Origin: Deltaproteobacteria bacterium
GTDB taxonomy: Bacteria > Desulfobacterota > Desulfobacteria > Desulfobacterales > Desulfobacteraceae
Reading direction: 5' to 3'
NCBI GenBank assembly: GCA_003647385.1
Contig: QMMT01000104.1
Span: 1 to 7,054 of the forward strand
DNA length: 7,054 nucleotides
Shown: one piece after another, positions 6,886 through 7,054 of the stretch
How positions within the stretch are numbered: position 1 is the first letter of the stretch
Layout of the letters: the number at the start of each line of letters is the position of its first letter
Translations under genes and position numbers: made by a program
The notes under the pieces: model-generated
What the model was told of the DNA's origin: nothing
Databases searched by the model: none
Seen by the model: the letters and a program-made list of their open reading frames with translations, nothing else

Positions 6886-6904
6886 ATACATAAAATTTAT
6901 GTAT
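6886..6904. promoter_or_regulatory. Perfect 19-bp palindrome, candidate operator
   Basis: The arms ATACATAAA and TTTATGTAT are exact inverted complements around one central base. The site lies about 95-115 bp upstream of the first permease start. Length and symmetry suit a dimeric helix-turn-helix repressor (GntR- or TetR-like). The family of the regulator is not identifiable and no regulator gene is in the window. Confidence 0.5.
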
Positions 6905-6932
6905 CCAGCCTTCGGAAGAATACTCGAATAGT

Positions 6933-6958
6933 TTTTTGATTTAATTTTGAATCAAAAA
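6933..6958. repeat. Inverted repeat with 9-bp arms
   Basis: TTTTTGATT (6933-6941) and AATCAAAAA (6950-6958) are exact inverted complements separated by 8 bp. The region is AT-rich, so chance is possible. It would overlap the start of transcription if the promoter proposed at 6962-6990 is real. It is not an FNR box: the spacing between TTGAT and ATCAA is 10, not 4. Confidence 0.4.
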
Positions 6959-6961
6959 TTT

Positions 6962-6990
6962 ATCATAACACACTAAAATAACATCATTTT
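6962..6990 (-). promoter_or_regulatory. Possible extended -10 promoter for the operon
   Basis: On the minus strand TGTTATGAT (6962-6970) fits the extended -10 pattern TGnTATAAT with one mismatch. The -35 position 17 bp upstream (AAAATG, 6985-6990) is poor, as in activator-dependent promoters. AT-rich DNA yields such matches easily, so this is tentative. Confidence 0.3.
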
Positions 6991-7001
6991 AATATCGATT
7001 T

Positions 7002-7022
7002 AAAATTGAATCAAAATTGAAT
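7002..7022. repeat. Tandem direct repeat, 2 x AAAATTGAAT at an 11-bp period
   Basis: AAAATTGAAT occurs at 7002-7011 and again at 7013-7022, separated by one base. The shared core TTGAATCAAAA at 7006-7016 also recurs at 6947-6957. An 11-bp period places both copies on the same DNA face, as for PhoB/OmpR-type response regulators. They would lie about 45-65 bp upstream of the start point of the proposed promoter. Functional role is inferred. Confidence 0.45.
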
Positions 7023-7054
7023 GACTGAGAACCCGTGACAGATAAGCTTTTTAA

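Larger units (their letters stand above)
6802..7054 (-). other. AT-rich upstream regulatory region of the operon
   Basis: No coding frame of any credible length is present on either strand. The stretch is much richer in A+T than the genes. It contains a tandem repeat (7002-7022), a possible promoter (6962-6990), an inverted repeat (6933-6958) and a 19-bp palindrome (6886-6904). The window ends before any upstream gene is seen. Confidence 0.6.

Noticed and set aside
6937..6957. FNR/CRP-type box (TTGAT...ATCAA)
   Set aside because: The half-sites are 10 bp apart rather than the required 4.
1..7054. CRISPR array, insertion sequence, tRNA or rRNA
   Set aside because: No regularly spaced repeats, transposase-like frame, terminal inverted repeats or structural RNA signatures were seen on either strand.

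Overview
The window is a single co-directional block of six genes, all on the minus strand. It reads from the right edge (an AT-rich promoter region near 7054) to the left edge, where the last gene runs off the window. Intercistronic gaps are short or overlapping and there is no convincing intrinsic terminator, so it looks like one operon. The low-to-moderate GC content, the Tat-exported solute-binding protein and the KamA-type radical SAM enzyme would fit an anaerobic or facultative Gram-negative bacterium, perhaps a Desulfobacterota (deltaproteobacterial) sulfate reducer. That placement is a low-confidence impression, not a measurement.

Layout in transcription order: (i) 6791-7054 is AT-rich leader DNA with an 11-bp-period tandem repeat, a possible extended -10 promoter, an inverted repeat and a perfect 19-bp palindrome. 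(ii) 5924-6790 and 5095-5895 encode two PotB/PotC-type inner-membrane permeases. (iii) 3863-5023 encodes a periplasmic PotD-like solute-binding protein with a twin-arginine signal. (iv) 3793-3851 is a long intercistronic hairpin. (v) 2667-3764 encodes a PotA-type ATPase. (vi) 2335-2667 encodes a 110-residue protein of unknown function that shares one base with the ATPase gene (TGATG). (vii) 1-2252 encodes a large KamA-family (lysine 2,3-aminomutase-like) radical SAM protein: 750 residues are visible and the C-terminus is cut off by the window edge.

The four transport genes supply a complete type I ABC importer of the spermidine/putrescine superfamily: binding protein, two permeases and ATPase. 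The two downstream genes are not part of a standard transporter. The radical SAM protein keeps the CxxxCxxC cluster motif, the GGD motif and a candidate PLP lysine. It lacks the two aspartates that bind the lysine side chain in true lysine 2,3-aminomutase. Its C-terminal third looks like a second KamA-like barrel without a cluster motif. The most interesting reading is a transport-plus-aminomutase operon: uptake of an amine or amino acid, followed by a radical 1,2-amino shift or related PLP/SAM chemistry, with an uncharacterised small partner protein. The substrate is unknown.
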